A stretch of DNA of 64,000 nt from NCBI GenBank assembly GCA_949710005.1, contig OX453281.1, positions 18,985,061 through 19,049,060 of the forward strand. The letters run 5' to 3'. Below, one piece after another: positions 11,586-21,109 of this stretch. The position numbers and the translations under genes were made by a program. The notes beneath the pieces were generated by a model. That model worked only from the letters and a program-made list of their open reading frames with translations. It ran no database searches and had not been told where the DNA came from. Origin of the DNA: Ricordea florida (lineage: Eukaryota > Cnidaria > Anthozoa > Corallimorpharia > Ricordeidae). Numbering within the stretch: the first letter of the stretch is position 1; every line of letters begins with the position of its first letter.

Positions 11586-11752
11586 AAATGAAGATGGTGG
11601 ATTTTGAGCCTGGAAAATTTGTAAAAGATCTATTTTTCGTCACTGTCACATGCAAAATCGGAAAAAGAAAATCTGAGTTATTGTGTCGGGAGTCGAACCT
11701 ACGACCTTCCGATTACTAGTTCGGAAGCTCAACCACTGAGCTGAAGGAGACT
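11586..11752 (-). repeat. tRNA-derived SINE, copy 2
   Basis: Minus-strand head 'cagctcagtggttgagc' (D-arm) and 'gtaggttcgactccc' (T-arm), followed by the same tail as copy 1. The stem around 'actagtaa' has an 8-base loop, not a tRNA anticodon loop. Both SINE copies lie in the MFSD6-like intron, 45-600 bases before Polinton 1. Confidence 0.65.
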
Positions 11753-11796
11753 TGTGAAAGCAAGACCGTTAAATAAGATTAGTATAAATACTCAAG

Positions 11797-12081
11797 AGTA
11801 GTTGGGAAAGGCCGGTTCTGGCGCAATTTGATTTTCGATCGATTTTTTTGCGAAATCGTGGTTTTGGGTGTGGTCGATTTTATCGGATGGGTGTGGTCAA
11901 AAAAGTTTGTGCATAATTAATTGGGTCGAGTCGAGTTTGACTTGTTTGATTTTTTTTTTCCGTCGTGTCGATTTTTTCGTTTGGATCGTCGATGTCCTTT
12001 GGGGGGTGGGGGTGGGGGTCGATTTGTTAAAGTGGGATTTTGTGTCGAGGGTTGCACCGATTGGCATACGCAAACGAAATG
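11797..12081. repeat. Polinton 1 left terminal inverted repeat
   Basis: 285 bp, mirrored at 29,598-29,882. It contains a G-run cluster near 12,000-12,018 (GGGGGGTGGGGGTGGGGG) able to form a quadruplex. It ends at the ATG of the first gene, so the repeat supplies the leader of the genes at both ends. Confidence 0.92.
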
Positions 12082-12684
12082 GCTTACGACATGAATGAGA
12101 TGAGTCAATTGATCGATATTAAAAAGGATTTTATACAATGGATGGTTATGGGACCAGATTGTATAGTGGTTGATTCTTTTGATAGTGGAATTGATTTGGG
12201 CCTTGACTATCCTAGAAAGGGGGACGATTTTGAAGTTTCGCTGTCATACCGTTATGGCAATTGCAGATTCTTGAAGTCATTAACAGTCTGGAGGTCAACG
12301 CTTAAATATTGGTGTGATGTTACTAAAGCAAACAAGTTGATCATTACGTCATCATCTTCAAAAGTTTGGGACATCAATGTACTTACTGTTTATCTGGATC
12401 GAGGAAATGTTATGTTTGAAAATTTAACGAAGTTAGGATTTGCTGAAGGCGTGTTTTTTTCAGCTCTTACTGACTTTACAGGGTCACTTGATTTGGTAAG
12501 TAGTGAAGAAGAAAGACACATTAAAATTTGTTTAATCAATGAGTACAAGGTCAATCACAAAGAGTCTTTCAACTACAAGGATTTCTATGAAGAGTTGATG
12601 AAGCGTGCATATCATCCAGACAGGTTTATTGATTGGTGTTATGACGAAGACCAGAAGAAGTCTTTGTATGAGTTTGTTGAATAG
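12079..12684 (+). CDS. Terminal paralogue protein with HPDRF-W motif (left)
   Basis: About 201 residues from the first ATG, which is the last codon of the TIR. The longer open frame upstream lacks an ATG. No enzyme family is recognised. The C-terminus has 'ELMKRAYHPDRFIDWCYDEDQ', close to the C-terminus of the gene at 28,420 ('ELMSVAWHPSRFVYWCLD'). I recall a similar H-P-x-R-x3-W tail in uncharacterised proteins of large DNA viruses (not checked). The leader 'attggcatacgcaaacgaaatg' is shared with the two minus-strand genes at the other end. A 25-bp dyad follows at 12,703. Possibly an early host-interaction gene by position; that is inference. Confidence 0.75.
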   Translation: MAYDMNEMSQLIDIKKDFIQWMVMGPDCIVVDSFDSGIDLGLDYPRKGDDFEVSLSYRYGNCRFLKSLTVWRSTLKYWCDVTKANKLIITSSSSKVWDINVLTVYLDRGNVMFENLTKLGFAEGVFFSALTDFTGSLDLVSSEEERHIKICLINEYKVNHKESFNYKDFYEELMKRAYHPDRFIDWCYDEDQKKSLYEFVE

Positions 12685-12702
12685 TTATGTTAAGGGCACA
12701 CA

Positions 12703-12727
12703 TTTGTGACATGGACCGTGTCACAAA
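12703..12727. promoter_or_regulatory. 25-bp dyad, copy 1
   Basis: TTTGTGAC, nine-base spacer, GTCACAAA. It lies between the left terminal gene and the polymerase ATG. Three sister copies at 27,791, 28,381 and 29,115 share the same arms (TTTGTAAC in those) and the same spacer length. It could bind a dimeric regulator or act as an RNA hairpin. Confidence 0.75.
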
Positions 12728-12780
12728 AGTTGAAACATGGTTGTCTTAGAGATTACAAATGCCAGTATACAATTCGTGCC

Positions 12781-15700
12781 ATGGAGAATTTGACAGTGAA
12801 AGACCTGAGGTCAATAGCCAAAAGAGCTGGTGTGAGTGTTCGAGGATTCAGAAAGGCTGAAATGCTTACAGCGTTATCCGATATACAACCTGAGAACTTG
12901 ACAGTGAAGATACTACGAACCATTGCCAAGAAGTCTGGTGTTCGAGGTTCTGGTAGCATGCGGAAAGAGGCTCTCATTAATGCTGTTGGAGCTCCACGAG
13001 TGGTTGAAGCCAACGTTCCAGTTCCTGGTCCAGTTAGACCTATAAGAACAAGACCCGCCAGGGCTTCGTATGGAAGGGCTGTTGCTGCCGCCAGGCGTGA
13101 AATCGTTCAGACCACAGAGTGGATAAGATCCAATGTTAGAGACCCAAACAAAAGGGCCATCACCAGGAGATTAAGAAAGGCAGCAGCTGCGGTTAGAAGG
13201 GAGGAACCCGAGTTTTTCGTCCCCGAAAGGCATGAAACGGCTCTGAGAGGCTTTTTGAGGACTTACATAGTGAATGGTAGAACTGGATATGATCCACCTT
13301 CATTCCTTGACAAGGTTAGAACACCATTCTATGTTTTGATGCTTAACCTTAGGAAGCCATTCAAGTTGAAGTGTATTCTTTCGTGTGGATTCGCGAGGAG
13401 GAACCCCCAAGATAATCGTGTTATTGAGCGGAGCCAAGGTCATTTCCATTCATTGATGGAGACAGTGACAGCTTCAACAGACACATACGCTTTGTTTGAT
13501 AGCATCAAAGCTAAACTTGGTGAATTGGTGCAGAAATACGAGAATGAGCACTCTGGATGGGTGTTTGAAAGTGTGATTGACTTTCGTATTCATTTGAACC
13601 CATTTCAACCCTTTTCTGGAACTTCATACATTAAACTACCACACAAATTGGCTGCTAAGAAGGCAATCGTCAATGTCAAGAATGAGGATCAAGAGTGCTT
13701 CAAATGGGCAGTGACGTCCGCTGTGTTTCCAAGGGAGAAGGATGCTGGAAGGCTGAACAGAGAGATGAGAGAGAACTCAGAGAAACTCGATTGGTCAGGG
13801 ATAGAGTTTCCCGTGGCAGCACTTAGTACAACTCAGATAGACAGGTTTGAAAGGCAGAACCCATATGGGATCAACATCCTCGGTTATGAGAATGGCGAGC
13901 CAACCCTAATCAGGCGTAGTAACAAGTCAGGGGTTACAAAGATTAACCTACTCTTGATATCAAACGAAGAGACGAATCATTACTGTTGGATCAAAAACAT
14001 GTCAAGACTTATTGAGTATAATAAGAATGAGCATGCACGTTTCTATTGTGACAATTGCCTAAACTCGTTCAATTCTAAAAAGTCGTTGGATGACCATATG
14101 GAGTACTGCCTAAACAACGAATCAGTCAAAGTCCAGATGCCCATGGAAGAGGATGGCAGCCCAAAGTACATTACCTTCAAGAACCACAGACGAAAGATGC
14201 AAGTGCCATTTGTGATCTATGCTGATTTTGAGTGTTTCACGGAGAAGTTGGACACTTGTTTACCGGACGATAGGGACAGCTTCACGAATCAGTATCAGAA
14301 GCACAAGCCATCAGGATTTTGTTACCTTATCAAGTGTTTCGACGATGAGGTCTTTGAGCCCAAGTTGGTGATGAGAACAGCCAACTCACCGGAGGATGAC
14401 ATACCACAAATGTTCCAGGAAAGCTTGGAGGAGGACATCAAAAAGATCTATGATCAATTCAAGTCCGAAAGGAAGCTTGTAATGAAGAATAGCGATCATA
14501 GGAAGCATGGAAAGGCTACTCACTGTCACATTTGTGAGGGTGAATTGGGGGCTGATAAGGTGATCGACCACTGCCATTTTACAGGTAGGTACAGAGGAGC
14601 AGCCCACAAGAAATGTAACCTGGAATTTAGCACACCCAAGTTCTTTCCAGTCATCTTCCACTACTTGTCTGGATATGACAGTCACTTGTTTATCAAGAAG
14701 ATGGGAGTGTCAGAGGGTAAGATTGATTGCATCCCACTCAACGATGAAAAGTACATCTCATTCACCAAAGAGATTGTGGTTGAAAAGTTTATGAAGAAAG
14801 ACGATGATGGTAAGGAAAAGGAGGTTCAGATTAAACGTACCATTAGATTTGTAGACAGTTTTAGGTTCATGGCAAGTAGTTTGGCTAGATTGGTTGACAA
14901 CTTACCGAGAGAGTCTTTGCCAAACCTTTCGAGATACTACGAAGGGACAAACTTTGATCTTTTGGCTAGGAAGGGAGTGTTCCCCTATGATTGGTTTGAT
15001 GGCTTTGACAAGTTACAAGTGTCCAGTCTGCCACCCAAGGATGAGTTCTATTCGATACTATACGACACAGACATATCGGATGACGATTATCAACATGCCG
15101 GAAACGTGTGGGAGACCTTTGGTATGAGAAGTTTCAGGGATTACCATGACTTGTATCTCAAAACAGATGTGATCCTGTTGGCTGACGTCTTTGAGAACTT
15201 CAGGGGGGTTTGTATGGAGAACTATGGGTTGGATCCAGCATGGCATTATACTGCACCTGGATTGGCTTGGGATGCTACGTTGAAGATCACCAAGGTTGAG
15301 TTGGAGCTTTTGAGGGACCCCGATATGCTGATCATGGTGGAGAATGGGATCAGAGGTGGGATCTCAACGATCTCGACCAGGTATGGGAAGGCCAATAATC
15401 GATACATGAACAACTATAATCCCAGGTTGCCTACAAAGTTCATCACCTATTTGGATGCGAACGGGCTCTATGGCTATGCAATGACCAAGGCTTTGCCAAC
15501 CCACGGTTTTGAGTGGATGAGTGATCAAGAGTTGGTAGACTGGAGGAACCATCCATGCATATTGGAGGTGGACTTGGAGTACCCATTGGAGTTACACGAT
15601 CTTCACAATGATTACCCGTTGGCCCCAGAGAGGGTGGATGTGGATGGGGTTGTTAAGTTGGTCCCCAATTTGAGAGCTAAGAAGAAGTACATTCTACACC

Positions 15701-16659
15701 ACGAAGCTTTGAAACAGTACTTGTCGTTGGGGTTGGAGTTAACCAAAGTTCACAGAGGGATCAAGTTCGAGGAGTCGGAGTGGCTGAGGTCCTACATTGA
15801 TCTAAACAATAGCCTGAGAGCCAGGGCTGAGAATGATTTCGAAAAGGACTTCTTCAAGTTGATGAACAACTCAGTGTTTGGCAAGACCATGGAGAACATT
15901 AGGAAGAGGGTGGACATCCAGTTGGTCACTGAGGAGAAGAAAGCGCGTAAGTTGATTGTGAAGCCAAACTTCCATCACAGGAACATCTTCTGCGAGGACC
16001 TGACTGCCTTCCACATGAAGAGAACGAAATTGCTCTTTGATAAGCCCATTTACTTGGGGCTGTCCATTCTGGATCTTAGCAAGACAGTCATGTACGATTT
16101 CCATTACAGGTACATAAAGCCCAAGTATGGGGAGAAGGCCAAGTTATTGTTCACAGACACGGATTCTTTAGCTTATGTGATAGAGACTGAGGACTTTTAC
16201 AGAGACATCAGTCCAGATGTGAGGGCTAAATTTGACACCAGCAACTACCCCACGGAGCATCCATCCGGGATTGAGACCGGAGTGAACAAAAAGGTCGGAG
16301 GGATGTTCAAAGACGAGGCTGGCGGTGAACAGATCACGGAATTCGTGGGTCTGAGGGCCAAACTGTATGCTTTCAAGACGGACAAGGAGAAGGAAGTCAA
16401 GAAGTGTAAGGGAGTTAACAAGGCAGTGGTCAGCAAAAGCATAAGTTTCCAAGATTACAAGACTTGCCTTTTCAGTAGCCAATCACAGAGACGGAAGATG
16501 AACACCATAAGGAGTCATAGCCATGACATCTACACTGAAACCATCAACAAGATTGCATTATCACGCGAGGACGATAAACGTGTGATAATGGAAGACGGGG
16601 TAAACACGTATGCACATGGTCATTTCAGGACGCTGGAAGGGGGTGATTCGGTGTCTTGA
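12781..16659 (+). CDS. Protein-primed family B DNA polymerase with SAP-like N-terminus
   Basis: 1,292 residues from the first ATG; the open frame extends upstream to a GTG, across the dyad. Two SAP/HeH-like repeats (about residues 2-30 and 38-75, each 'LTVKxLRxIAKxxGV') are followed by a basic linker. A C2H2-like finger ('CDNCLNSF...HMEYC', about 423-443) and a C/H cluster of HNH/endonuclease VII type ('HCHICEGELG', 'DHCHFTGRYRGAAH', about 581-614) come next. The 3'-5' exonuclease motifs are ExoI 'YADFECF' (D near 482), ExoII 'LSGYDSHLF' (D near 633) and ExoIII 'YLKTDVILLADVF' (near 796). The polymerase motifs are A 'YLDANGLYG' (near 892), B 'KLMNNSVFGKTM' (near 1029) and C 'FTDTDSLAY' (near 1127). 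All catalytic residues are present. It overlaps the convergent integrase gene by 40 bases. Confidence 0.95.
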   Translation: MENLTVKDLRSIAKRAGVSVRGFRKAEMLTALSDIQPENLTVKILRTIAKKSGVRGSGSMRKEALINAVGAPRVVEANVPVPGPVRPIRTRPARASYGRAVAAARREIVQTTEWIRSNVRDPNKRAITRRLRKAAAAVRREEPEFFVPERHETALRGFLRTYIVNGRTGYDPPSFLDKVRTPFYVLMLNLRKPFKLKCILSCGFARRNPQDNRVIERSQGHFHSLMETVTASTDTYALFDSIKAKLGELVQKYENEHSGWVFESVIDFRIHLNPFQPFSGTSYIKLPHKLAAKKAIVNVKNEDQECFKWAVTSAVFPREKDAGRLNREMRENSEKLDWSGIEFPVAALSTTQIDRFERQNPYGINILGYENGEPTLIRRSNKSGVTKINLLLISNEETNHYCWIKNMSRLIEYNKNEHARFYCDNCLNSFNSKKSLDDHMEYCLNNESVKVQMPMEEDGSPKYITFKNHRRKMQVPFVIYADFECFTEKLDTCLPDDRDSFTNQYQKHKPSGFCYLIKCFDDEVFEPKLVMRTANSPEDDIPQMFQESLEEDIKKIYDQFKSERKLVMKNSDHRKHGKATHCHICEGELGADKVIDHCHFTGRYRGAAHKKCNLEFSTPKFFPVIFHYLSGYDSHLFIKKMGVSEGKIDCIPLNDEKYISFTKEIVVEKFMKKDDDGKEKEVQIKRTIRFVDSFRFMASSLARLVDNLPRESLPNLSRYYEGTNFDLLARKGVFPYDWFDGFDKLQVSSLPPKDEFYSILYDTDISDDDYQHAGNVWETFGMRSFRDYHDLYLKTDVILLADVFENFRGVCMENYGLDPAWHYTAPGLAWDATLKITKVELELLRDPDMLIMVENGIRGGISTISTRYGKANNRYMNNYNPRLPTKFITYLDANGLYGYAMTKALPTHGFEWMSDQELVDWRNHPCILEVDLEYPLELHDLHNDYPLAPERVDVDGVVKLVPNLRAKKKYILHHEALKQYLSLGLELTKVHRGIKFEESEWLRSYIDLNNSLRARAENDFEKDFFKLMNNSVFGKTMENIRKRVDIQLVTEEKKARKLIVKPNFHHRNIFCEDLTAFHMKRTKLLFDKPIYLGLSILDLSKTVMYDFHYRYIKPKYGEKAKLLFTDTDSLAYVIETEDFYRDISPDVRAKFDTSNYPTEHPSGIETGVNKKVGGMFKDEAGGEQITEFVGLRAKLYAFKTDKEKEVKKCKGVNKAVVSKSISFQDYKTCLFSSQSQRRKMNTIRSHSHDIYTETINKIALSREDDKRVIMEDGVNTYAHGHFRTLEGGDSVS

Positions 16660-17609
16660 GGTACAAATTGAAGCTCTTCGCGAACGAATCCTCGTTTTGG
16701 ACCTCCACTCAAATAATACAAGACTGGTTGACCCGGTTCGATTATGGTTCGAGCTAAATCATAGACTTCAAGACTCCATATGGGGTCAGTAGCCCTTCGT
16801 TTGTCCCCACCTTCATCTTCACCCGGGGCATAAAGATACCTGACTTGAACATCTGGAGGTAATCTCTTCTCATTCAACCCCACAGGTCGCTTGTAGTCTG
16901 GAGTTTTGGTGTCAATCGAGTCCATTTTCAAAGCTTCGTCGGGCTCTTTACCAGTAATACGGGTGGCCTCACTGTTGAGGGTCTTCATGATGGCTGGCAA
17001 TCTATTCACCCAAACTGTGGATCGGGTATCACTAATCATCTCTTGAGCGTATTGATGGCTGAATAGCTTCTCACCGAGAGTCCTGTTGGCCCTCTCCACA
17101 AAGGCTTGAGCTCTATGATTCCCAGCTTCACTACGCTGGATTGTGACTTGATGCTTTTTCATAAGAGTTGTTACATCACCTTTGAATTCTGTTCCCGGAT
17201 CCACCATTAATGTTTGTGGCCACTTCAACTTACGGGAATAAATCCGTTGAAAGGCATTGGCAACTTCACCACTCTCCTTTGAGGTCAATGGTTCGGCATC
17301 CTTGTATCTTGACGCGATATCAATCACGACTAAGGCATAGCGGTATGTTTTTCTTCTCACTGTATCGTGAGGAAGAAACAACAAGTCCGCCTGATGGATC
17401 TGATTAGGCTTATTCACACTCCAATGTGGCCTGGGTATATACTTGGGGGCTGGGAGGTAAATTTGCCACAAGGCTTGCTTTTCCAACCACCCTTTGGCGA
17501 CCTTTTCACTAACTTTGGCTGCTTTGGCCAATTTGGGTATGGCTGAGTATCCTTTCCAGTATCCATCAGTGGAGTAGTATAATCGATTTAAAACGTTAGA
17601 ATCAGTCAT
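16620..17609 (-). CDS. Retrovirus-like integrase (rve family)
   Basis: 329 residues. The rve core has D75 ('HQADLLFLP'), D137 ('LMVDPGTEF') and E172 ('FVERANRTL'), a D,D35E spacing typical of retroviral and Polinton integrases. An N-terminal helical segment precedes it. The C-terminal region, with 'RYLYAPGEDEGGDKRRATDP' and 'GPKRGFVREEL', is a likely SH3/chromo-like DNA-binding part. It inserts the element and generates the 5-bp target duplication. It is the only minus-strand gene in the left two thirds of the element and overlaps the polymerase tail to tail. The Polinton 2 homologue at 43,219 is closely similar throughout. Confidence 0.95.
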   Translation of the reverse strand: MTDSNVLNRLYYSTDGYWKGYSAIPKLAKAAKVSEKVAKGWLEKQALWQIYLPAPKYIPRPHWSVNKPNQIHQADLLFLPHDTVRRKTYRYALVVIDIASRYKDAEPLTSKESGEVANAFQRIYSRKLKWPQTLMVDPGTEFKGDVTTLMKKHQVTIQRSEAGNHRAQAFVERANRTLGEKLFSHQYAQEMISDTRSTVWVNRLPAIMKTLNSEATRITGKEPDEALKMDSIDTKTPDYKRPVGLNEKRLPPDVQVRYLYAPGEDEGGDKRRATDPIWSLEVYDLARTIIEPGQPVLYYLSGGPKRGFVREELQFVPQDTESPPSSVLK

Positions 17610-17635
17610 TTACAAACAGAACATAAGCATTTAAA

Positions 17636-18847
17636 ATGGCTTCTATACCAAGCATTCTTGATGTCAATCGCGTTCCAAGGACTCGCGAAGGGTTGAAGGC
17701 TATGACGTCATTAAATAGGGTCACACTAAACCCATCGTCAGCCGAACCTGGTGAGACGCTGTACATTGAAATACCAAGATTGAGTGAAAATCTTGTGATT
17801 GTGCCCGGTAGCGTCTACATAACCTTTGACATGGTTGTGACCGGTCACAAAGACAACACTCTTGTCAATAATTTGGGAAGGAATCTGATTTCACAGTATA
17901 AGGTTCTATTTGGTGGTGAAGTCGTCGAGGATCTTGGTAGATTTGATTTGTTCAAGACTTACCACGACTTGTTTCTGACCACCGAAGACCGTGAGAATAG
18001 ATTGAGACAGGGCATATCCAATGTCAACATAAGGAAGATCAGGACCAATGCGGGGAACAAAGATACGTCAAAAGCCAGGGACAATACGTTAGCTGTGATT
18101 CACAACACTAGGTACGCCATTCCATTAGATCACACAATCCTCAAAGATCATGGCGTATTTTACCCAATAGGATTACCCCATCCACTTAGATTTGAGTTGA
18201 CTTTGGCCAAAGTCTCTGATGTTGTGGTTTATTCAAACCGTGAAGCACCACCTGATTACAAATTAATAAACATGGAGATGGAGTACCAGTGCATATCAAG
18301 CAATTCTTTGGCAAGTCAGGCTGTTGGGTCCTACACAAATGGGAAAGGGTTCACGTATGAAAAGGTTCTTCTTCACAAAACCTTCACAATCTCTGAGGCG
18401 AATGATTCTGTGATAAATCAACACGTCAATGTGCCGAGGAGATCCATGACTGGCATACTATGTCTTTTCACCGCCCCTCATGCAGAAGGCCTCAGGGACT
18501 CTGAGATGTTTGCAAACCCGAAGATCACGTCAGTCAAGATTGACATAGATGGAGTGCCCAACCAAGTTTACTTGAAAGGTATGATGGCGACTGATTTGTG
18601 GCAATCCATCATTAAGCGAGTCGGTCTTAGTGATTCAATCGATGAATCTGATTTCTACACAGATAAGTTCGCTTTGTGGATTGACCTGAGGACTTATCCA
18701 GACAACGACATCCATGGAAGTGGTTTGTACATTCACGCTACTCGTGATGGGGTGACTTTGGAAATTAAGAGAGAAAAGGTAGGCACTAGAGTTCTTACGT
18801 GCCACATGTTTGTTATTGCTGACGCTGTCATATATGAGCATTGTTAA
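17636..18847 (+). CDS. Candidate major capsid protein (double jelly-roll type suspected)
   Basis: 403 residues, beta-rich and soluble, with no membrane segment. A conserved start 'LNRVTLNPSSAEPGETLYIE' leads into 'VPGSVYITFDMVVTG'. The Polinton 2 homologue (41,725) keeps these and also 'PRRSMTGIL', 'DGVPN', 'KFALWIDLRT' and 'DNDIHG'. It is followed directly by the packaging ATPase, as expected for a morphogenesis block. I recall this family as widespread in cnidarian virus-like elements. The double jelly-roll assignment rests on position, size and beta-strand spacing and was not tested by structure. The 511-residue protein at 25,831 is the alternative capsid candidate. Confidence 0.6.
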   Translation: MASIPSILDVNRVPRTREGLKAMTSLNRVTLNPSSAEPGETLYIEIPRLSENLVIVPGSVYITFDMVVTGHKDNTLVNNLGRNLISQYKVLFGGEVVEDLGRFDLFKTYHDLFLTTEDRENRLRQGISNVNIRKIRTNAGNKDTSKARDNTLAVIHNTRYAIPLDHTILKDHGVFYPIGLPHPLRFELTLAKVSDVVVYSNREAPPDYKLINMEMEYQCISSNSLASQAVGSYTNGKGFTYEKVLLHKTFTISEANDSVINQHVNVPRRSMTGILCLFTAPHAEGLRDSEMFANPKITSVKIDIDGVPNQVYLKGMMATDLWQSIIKRVGLSDSIDESDFYTDKFALWIDLRTYPDNDIHGSGLYIHATRDGVTLEIKREKVGTRVLTCHMFVIADAVIYEHC

Positions 18848-18880
18848 TGGCGGCCTAAAGGAGATTAGATATTAAGCCGC

Positions 18881-18924
18881 TGTATGGTTTTCTTCTCACG
18901 GTGTCATGAGAAGAAACATCAGTC
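18881..18924. other. Intergenic hairpin resembling a piece of the integrase gene
   Basis: TTCTTCTCA...TGAGAAGAA forms a 9-bp inverted repeat at about 18,889-18,914. The surrounding 44 bases resemble 17,342-17,387 inside the integrase gene in the same orientation ('tttttcttctcac', 'gaagaaac'). It may be an integrase relic or a structured leader between the capsid and ATPase genes. Confidence 0.4.
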
Positions 18925-18950
18925 TAAAGGGATTCATGTAATGAGTAACG

Positions 18951-19586
18951 ATGAACGAACTCAGAGATTTGATTCCATTCAATTGCATCATCACTGGTCC
19001 CACGAATTGCGGAAAGACCCAATACATAGTGGAACAGCTTCGAGGTCACTATAGGCAAGTGTTTGATTATATTGTGTTGATTTGCCCAACATATGCCCAC
19101 AACAAGACGTATAGAGGTTTTGCCAAAGGGGACAAACGATTCTTTGTCTTGTCGCCAGATGCCAGTGATCATGACGAAATCAACAATTTGTTGATGGACT
19201 GCGAATCGTTCTTCTCGGGTACCAATACGCTCCTAATTTTGGACGACTGTGCCGTTTCCAAGGATCTGAAGAATAGGTCCAACAAATTCATCGGTTTGGC
19301 CTTCTCTGGGAGACATGTAGGGATATCAGTGTGGGTTCTCACTCAGCAACTGACATCCATAGCCAAACCATTCCGTGAAAATGTAGCTTGTGTGGTCTCA
19401 TTCCACAATCCATCTCAAACGGCGATGAAGATGCTTTTCGAGGAGTATGGCGGGGACCTGGATGCTGAAACGTGGAAGAAACTCAAGAAGCATCTTATGA
19501 ATGAAAAGTATGCCAGGCTATGCTTCTCCCTCAGACATCCATTCCAAAACTATTTAGAAATACCGGCTCTAACGGTACAACCATGA
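18951..19586 (+). CDS. A32-like DNA packaging ATPase (FtsK/HerA superfamily)
   Basis: 211 residues. Walker A 'GPTNCGKT' lies at about residues 16-23, and Walker B 'TLLILDDCA' near 93-101 with Asp98/Asp99. 'SGRHVGISVWVLTQQLTSIAK' is a sensor-like segment in which the Thr/Gln-rich strand follows the Arg. The length fits the compact A32-like ATPases of Polintons and NCLDV relatives. Expected role: pumping genomic DNA into the capsid. It follows the capsid gene, and its stop overlaps the next ATG as ATGA. The Polinton 2 homologue is at 41,058. Confidence 0.92.
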   Translation: MNELRDLIPFNCIITGPTNCGKTQYIVEQLRGHYRQVFDYIVLICPTYAHNKTYRGFAKGDKRFFVLSPDASDHDEINNLLMDCESFFSGTNTLLILDDCAVSKDLKNRSNKFIGLAFSGRHVGISVWVLTQQLTSIAKPFRENVACVVSFHNPSQTAMKMLFEEYGGDLDAETWKKLKKHLMNEKYARLCFSLRHPFQNYLEIPALTVQP

Positions 19587-20131
19587 CAACGCCCGAAGAA
19601 ATCATGAATGGTCAAACTGCAGTGGTGGAACAATCACCGCCAACCATGAACGTCGATGATGTGAAAGCCAAAAGAGAAGAGCTGGCAATACTAGCCTCTC
19701 TAGGCTCTAGCAAGGAGTATCTTGGCGTTCAGATGGCTCTAGGTGACGTCCACAGATTGTCGGATAGGGACGTAGAGAAGTACTACAAGAGGTACAAGAT
19801 GGTGTCTGGTAAGAATGTGGCTGACGGGCTAATTGATCCTCCTTTACATCTATTGGCCAGACTAGTCAACTGGTCTCTTAGTAGTTACGGCAGAATAGAT
19901 GATCCAGATGCTTTGGTAAAGGATTTGAAGAACAACCAGTTGATCAAGCAGTCGCTGTCAGAATATTCTGGTTCAATCGTGGTACATGGTGGTGCGATTG
20001 TTACGTTATTGATAATAGCCATTACCGCTCTCAAGCATTTCAGACTAAATGAGCCTAGTCCCCCAGCTAGATTGTACGACATGGCTAACACGGATGAAGA
20101 TTGGGGTGAGGGCGTCGACACTGTTCGGTGA
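19583..20131 (+). CDS. Conserved single-pass membrane protein after the ATPase
   Basis: 182 residues from the ATG that overlaps the ATPase stop. The N-terminal part is charged and helical ('ELAILASLGSSKEYLGV', 'LSDRDVEKYYKRYK'), with one membrane segment near the C-terminus ('GAIVTLLIIAITAL'). The Polinton 2 homologue at 40,427 keeps 'ELAILASLG(T/S)(T/S)KEYLGV' and 'DVEKYYxRY'. The function is not known to me. By position it is a structural or membrane-morphogenesis protein. Confidence 0.75.
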   Translation: MTTPEEIMNGQTAVVEQSPPTMNVDDVKAKREELAILASLGSSKEYLGVQMALGDVHRLSDRDVEKYYKRYKMVSGKNVADGLIDPPLHLLARLVNWSLSSYGRIDDPDALVKDLKNNQLIKQSLSEYSGSIVVHGGAIVTLLIIAITALKHFRLNEPSPPARLYDMANTDEDWGEGVDTVR

Positions 20132-20193
20132 AAAAATTGAAATTGGAAGTGGAAGGGGTCGGTGTGAAGGCATACTCGAAAGAGATCGAAAAC

Positions 20194-20998
20194 ATGTCTC
20201 AGAGAAAACACTCAACTTCCTCAAATGGTTCAATGACGTCACTGAAAACTCATTTCGTACCCATCGACGTAGATGACTTCAATTGGGACTCTATTGAGAT
20301 AGAAGCTCCAGTGAAGAGAGGCAACTACTCCTTTTCGAGACTTATTGTTCGGAATGATGATGGTGAAGCCGTCAATCTGGCTTTCCAATTGGCTGACCAA
20401 AACATATTTGGTCTCAAATGGAACAATGGTCACGAGAACAAAAAGCCCAAGTCTGGTATCAAGTTCAACTATTTGTTGCGTGACGATGAAACTCGAGCCA
20501 GGTTTGACATCATCACGGATAAAGTCGCCTCTGCCATTGAGAAATTCTACGCTGACGAGGTTATTTGTAAGAAAATGCCCAAATTGAGCAAAATTCAGCT
20601 CGAAGTCATGAAGAAGGGAGACACAATTGATCTGATCAAACCACCGTATTCCACAAACGAAAACGGAAATACATGTGTATACCCGGAATTCAACACGAGT
20701 GGAAGTGGATCCAACCTGAAAAACCACACAGCATTCATTGGTCGAAAGAATAAAGGTTGGATTGATTACATTCCCAAAGATGCAGAGGATGACAGTACAA
20801 AGGCATGTGCAACAGTCTCTGAGAATCAAAGGGATAACATTTGGTGCCTGTGGGACTGCTATGGGGTGCATGGCCAACGTGAAGTACGTGGTCCAGGCCA
20901 TTAAACTAAGAAAGCCAATAGAAGAAGTAAAGGTTGCAGAGGAAAATGTTTTCGCAGATATGCCTGACGACGAAGACTCCGATGAAAATGATGAGTAG
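20194..20998 (+). CDS. Probable nucleic-acid-binding protein with acidic tail, frame break near 20,850
   Basis: From ATG 20,194 one frame runs to 20,904 with mixed beta-like text: 'VPIDVDDFNWDSIEI', 'FSRLIVRNDDGEAVNLAFQL', then 'DTIDLIKPPYS'. A second frame, convincing from about 20,840, gives 'GCMANVKYVVQAIKLRKPI' and a strongly acidic end 'DMPDDEDSDENDE'. An acidic C-terminal tail is typical of viral single-strand DNA-binding proteins, so that role is possible. The change of frame may be a frameshift or a misread. Polinton 2 has no counterpart. Antisense frames here are shadows. Confidence 0.5.
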
Positions 20999-21109
20999 GA
21001 ATGTTGGTAGTAAAAGGGTAAGAAGAAATAGTGGTTGGATGGGATCTGACAGTTTCCTAGTATGCAACTTACTAGGAGACTTAAAAATAAGAATAAGTTA
21101 ACTCACAAC

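Noticed and set aside
11450-11752. Two possible tRNA genes on the minus strand
   Set aside because: D-arm and T-arm look right, but the anticodon arm leaves an 8-base or irregular loop. Both have SINE tails, so they are tRNA-derived repeats.
20239-20901. 220-codon antisense frame
   Set aside because: It lies opposite the nucleic-acid-binding candidate, has no domain and no homologue in Polinton 2.
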